A DNA stretch of 6,420 nucleotides from Candidatus Thorarchaeota archaeon (GTDB taxonomy: Archaea; Asgardarchaeota; Thorarchaeia; Thorarchaeales; Thorarchaeaceae): contig JAEORI010000286.1 of assembly GCA_016840965.1 (NCBI GenBank), positions 1-6,420 of the forward strand. Reading direction: 5' to 3'. This document shows, in pieces, positions 4,970-6,420 of the stretch (positions within the stretch are counted from its first letter, which is position 1; each line of letters begins with the position of its first letter). A model generated the notes under the pieces. It did not search any database, had not been told where the DNA came from, and was given only the letters and a program-made list of their open reading frames with translations. A program made the translations under genes and the position numbers.

Positions 4970-6409
4970 ATACGCTCTTCTTTCAAGAAACTTCATTGCC
5001 GGTTCGAAGTCACAATGAAGACTTCTCTCTATCTTCTGAATATTTGGCATATGAATAGCATTGGCTATTTCGTTAAGAACATCCTGAACTCTTAGAGATG
5101 CTTTTTTCCTACTCATAGCTCCTAACTCATCAACATGTTCAATAGCTGCTTCTAGAAGGATTTTTGATGATCCTGAGCTATATTGAGTTGCGCTCTTTGG
5201 CGTAAAAGCAATCTCATTCGGAACCCCCATGAGCTGAGCAAGCTCCCTGAAAATAACTTTTCTTTCCGGTTTTCTATTTGGATTAATTTTCCACAGCGTC
5301 GGGATTGAAAGAGCTGTTTGAACGAAAATGGGATCAAGGTATGGAAAGAAGCTCTCAACTCCATGGCTCGCTATAGCACGATCGTCGCGTTCTATGTTGG
5401 TTTCGTGGGTGATTGAAACTTCATCCCAGAGTTGTTGTTTTAATGCGTCAGGCCCTCTCTCAATAAAAGTCTGGACATGCTTTGCATACCCTGCAAAGAG
5501 TTCATCTGGTCCCTGACCCGAAATGATAGTTTCGAATCCTTCCTCCGCTGCTTTCTTTGATGCTACATAGAATGGAATTGCTATCTCAACATCCATCTGA
5601 TTATTTGTTTCAATCGCGTATATGACCTCAGGGAGCATATCCCAAATGTCTTGGGAATTTACACTTAGTAAGCGGAGAGGTAAATCAAGCAGAGCTGCCG
5701 CTTCTGCTGCAGCGAATTCGTCATGGGCGCTCTCTGAACTTGAGGTGAAAAGAACTGTATTCTTACATCTTTTTGCAGATTGAATAGCCGCAAGTGAACT
5801 ATCAATCCCACCAGAGAATAATACTGCGCAAGCTGTGTCTGTGTTGAGTTTCTCGAAGGTACTTATCAGCGTTTTTTTCAAAATATCAAGAGTCTGTTCT
5901 CGTGAAATATCCCAGCTTGGTCTTTGATTCCATGATGCAAATGTATGGCTAAAGGATTCTCCAACCCAAGGCTGAGTAATCCTGTGACCTGGTTTCAAGG
6001 TTTGTACTGATGATAGCCCTATCCTCCAAAGACTCTTCTTTTCTGTAGCAAAAGCAAATCCACCATCAATTGTTCCATAATAAAGTGCTCCAGTGCCGTC
6101 CAATGATCTGAGCAAACTGACTCCTGTGTTGTCGAAAATTACGATAATGGTTCCAAATAGGTCAGAAAAAAGATCATCGTCGTCTTTAAACTCCTTTAGA
6201 AGCAGGTTTTTGTTTCGACTAATGATGTAAATATCATCATTAGGTCCTTGAACAGAATGCGGTCCCACAACTTGACATACTGAACCTCTTTGTTTCATTG
6301 TACGGAGTGCTTCAAACCCTCTATGTTTGATTGCATCAGACATCCTCTGAAGCAGAAGGTCTGAGTCAACCCCCTCATTTCTGACTAATATACCTGCAAT
6401 ACCCGCCAT
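4946..6409 (-). CDS. Asparagine-synthetase-like protein lacking the glutaminase nucleophile (Cys2 to Ala)
   Basis: From ATG at 6409 the protein has 487 residues in AsnB order. It opens MAGIAGI where glutamine-dependent enzymes have MCGIAGI, so the nucleophilic Cys2 of the class II glutaminase domain is alanine. Remnants of that domain (HRG at 29-31, LYYG near 110-113, FATEKKSLW near 119-128, LKPGH near 138-142) remain, but the glutamine-binding blocks are not recognisable and the domain is shorter than usual. The synthetase core is intact: PP-loop SGGIDSS at 199-205, SGQGPDELFAGY at 297-308, and RDDRAIASHGVESFFPYLD starting near 341. It should therefore activate a carboxylate with ATP, releasing pyrophosphate, with a nitrogen source other than glutamine: free ammonia, a substrate amine or another donor. 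The true product is unknown. The frame stays open to the window edge, including a TTG at 6418, so an upstream start cannot be excluded. Confidence 0.85.
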   Translation of the reverse strand: MAGIAGILVRNEGVDSDLLLQRMSDAIKHRGFEALRTMKQRGSVCQVVGPHSVQGPNDDIYIISRNKNLLLKEFKDDDDLFSDLFGTIIVIFDNTGVSLLRSLDGTGALYYGTIDGGFAFATEKKSLWRIGLSSVQTLKPGHRITQPWVGESFSHTFASWNQRPSWDISREQTLDILKKTLISTFEKLNTDTACAVLFSGGIDSSLAAIQSAKRCKNTVLFTSSSESAHDEFAAAEAAALLDLPLRLLSVNSQDIWDMLPEVIYAIETNNQMDVEIAIPFYVASKKAAEEGFETIISGQGPDELFAGYAKHVQTFIERGPDALKQQLWDEVSITHETNIERDDRAIASHGVESFFPYLDPIFVQTALSIPTLWKINPNRKPERKVIFRELAQLMGVPNEIAFTPKSATQYSSGSSKILLEAAIEHVDELGAMSRKKASLRVQDVLNEIANAIHMPNIQKIERSLHCDFEPAMKFLERRAYLSSRNFR

Positions 6410-6420
6410 GGTGCTCAACT

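Noticed and set aside
6410..6418. TTG at 6418 as start of the AsnB-like gene
   Set aside because: Family members start directly before the (C/A)GIAGI block, which fits ATG 6409; the TTG adds only three unconserved residues.
1..6420. tRNA, rRNA, CRISPR array, insertion sequence or attachment site
   Set aside because: Reading by eye shows no clover-leaf candidate, no regularly spaced repeats, no transposase and no terminal inverted repeats; nearly all of the window is occupied by ordinary genes.

Overview
The window looks like a piece of an archaeal chromosome. The central cluster encodes an archaeal-type HMG-CoA synthase of about 345 residues, a thiolase of the archaeal/SCP2-like type, and a zinc-ribbon/OB-fold DUF35 protein. 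These three make up the archaeal acetoacetyl-CoA thiolase/HMG-CoA synthase complex that starts the mevalonate route to isoprenoid lipids. An archaeal/eukaryal-type phosphopantetheine adenylyltransferase fragment at the left edge, Shine-Dalgarno motifs within the cluster and TATA-like boxes upstream of genes fit the same view. The DNA is moderately AT-rich. The variant motif of the adenylyltransferase loosely suggests an uncultured lineage such as the Asgard group, but the sequence does not decide this.

Layout from left to right. Bases 1-273 (minus strand) hold the N-terminal half of a coaD-like nucleotidyltransferase that runs off the edge. A short divergent spacer follows. Two tandem, clearly paralogous calcineurin-like metallophosphoesterases come next on the plus strand (386-1114 and 1137-1811). 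The second one overlaps, tail to tail, the last gene of the mevalonate cluster. That cluster reads right to left as HMG-CoA synthase (4465-3428), thiolase (3409-2249) and DUF35 protein (2242-1784). Spacers are only 18 and 6 bases, and each gene has a purine-rich ribosome binding site. A spacer of about 300 bases (4466-4762) separates the cluster from a divergent small gene and contains several dyad-symmetric elements. The small gene (4763-4969, plus) encodes a 68-residue ThiS/MoaD-type beta-grasp protein ending in Gly-Gly. It overlaps, tail to tail, a minus-strand asparagine-synthetase-like gene (4946-6409) whose 5' end lies at or near the right edge.

The mevalonate trio is a well-understood functional unit: thiolase makes acetoacetyl-CoA, HMG-CoA synthase consumes it, and the DUF35 protein bridges the two enzymes. 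The phosphoesterase pair has complete metal-binding motifs but no evident substrate.

The most intriguing part is the right end. The asparagine-synthetase-like protein keeps its PP-loop ATP-pyrophosphatase core, but it has alanine where the glutaminase nucleophile Cys2 should be. It therefore probably does not take nitrogen from glutamine in the usual way. Beside it sits a Gly-Gly-terminated ubiquitin-like carrier of the kind that supplies sulfur to other PP-loop enzymes. A functional link between the two is a hypothesis only, since the genes are convergent and not co-transcribed.
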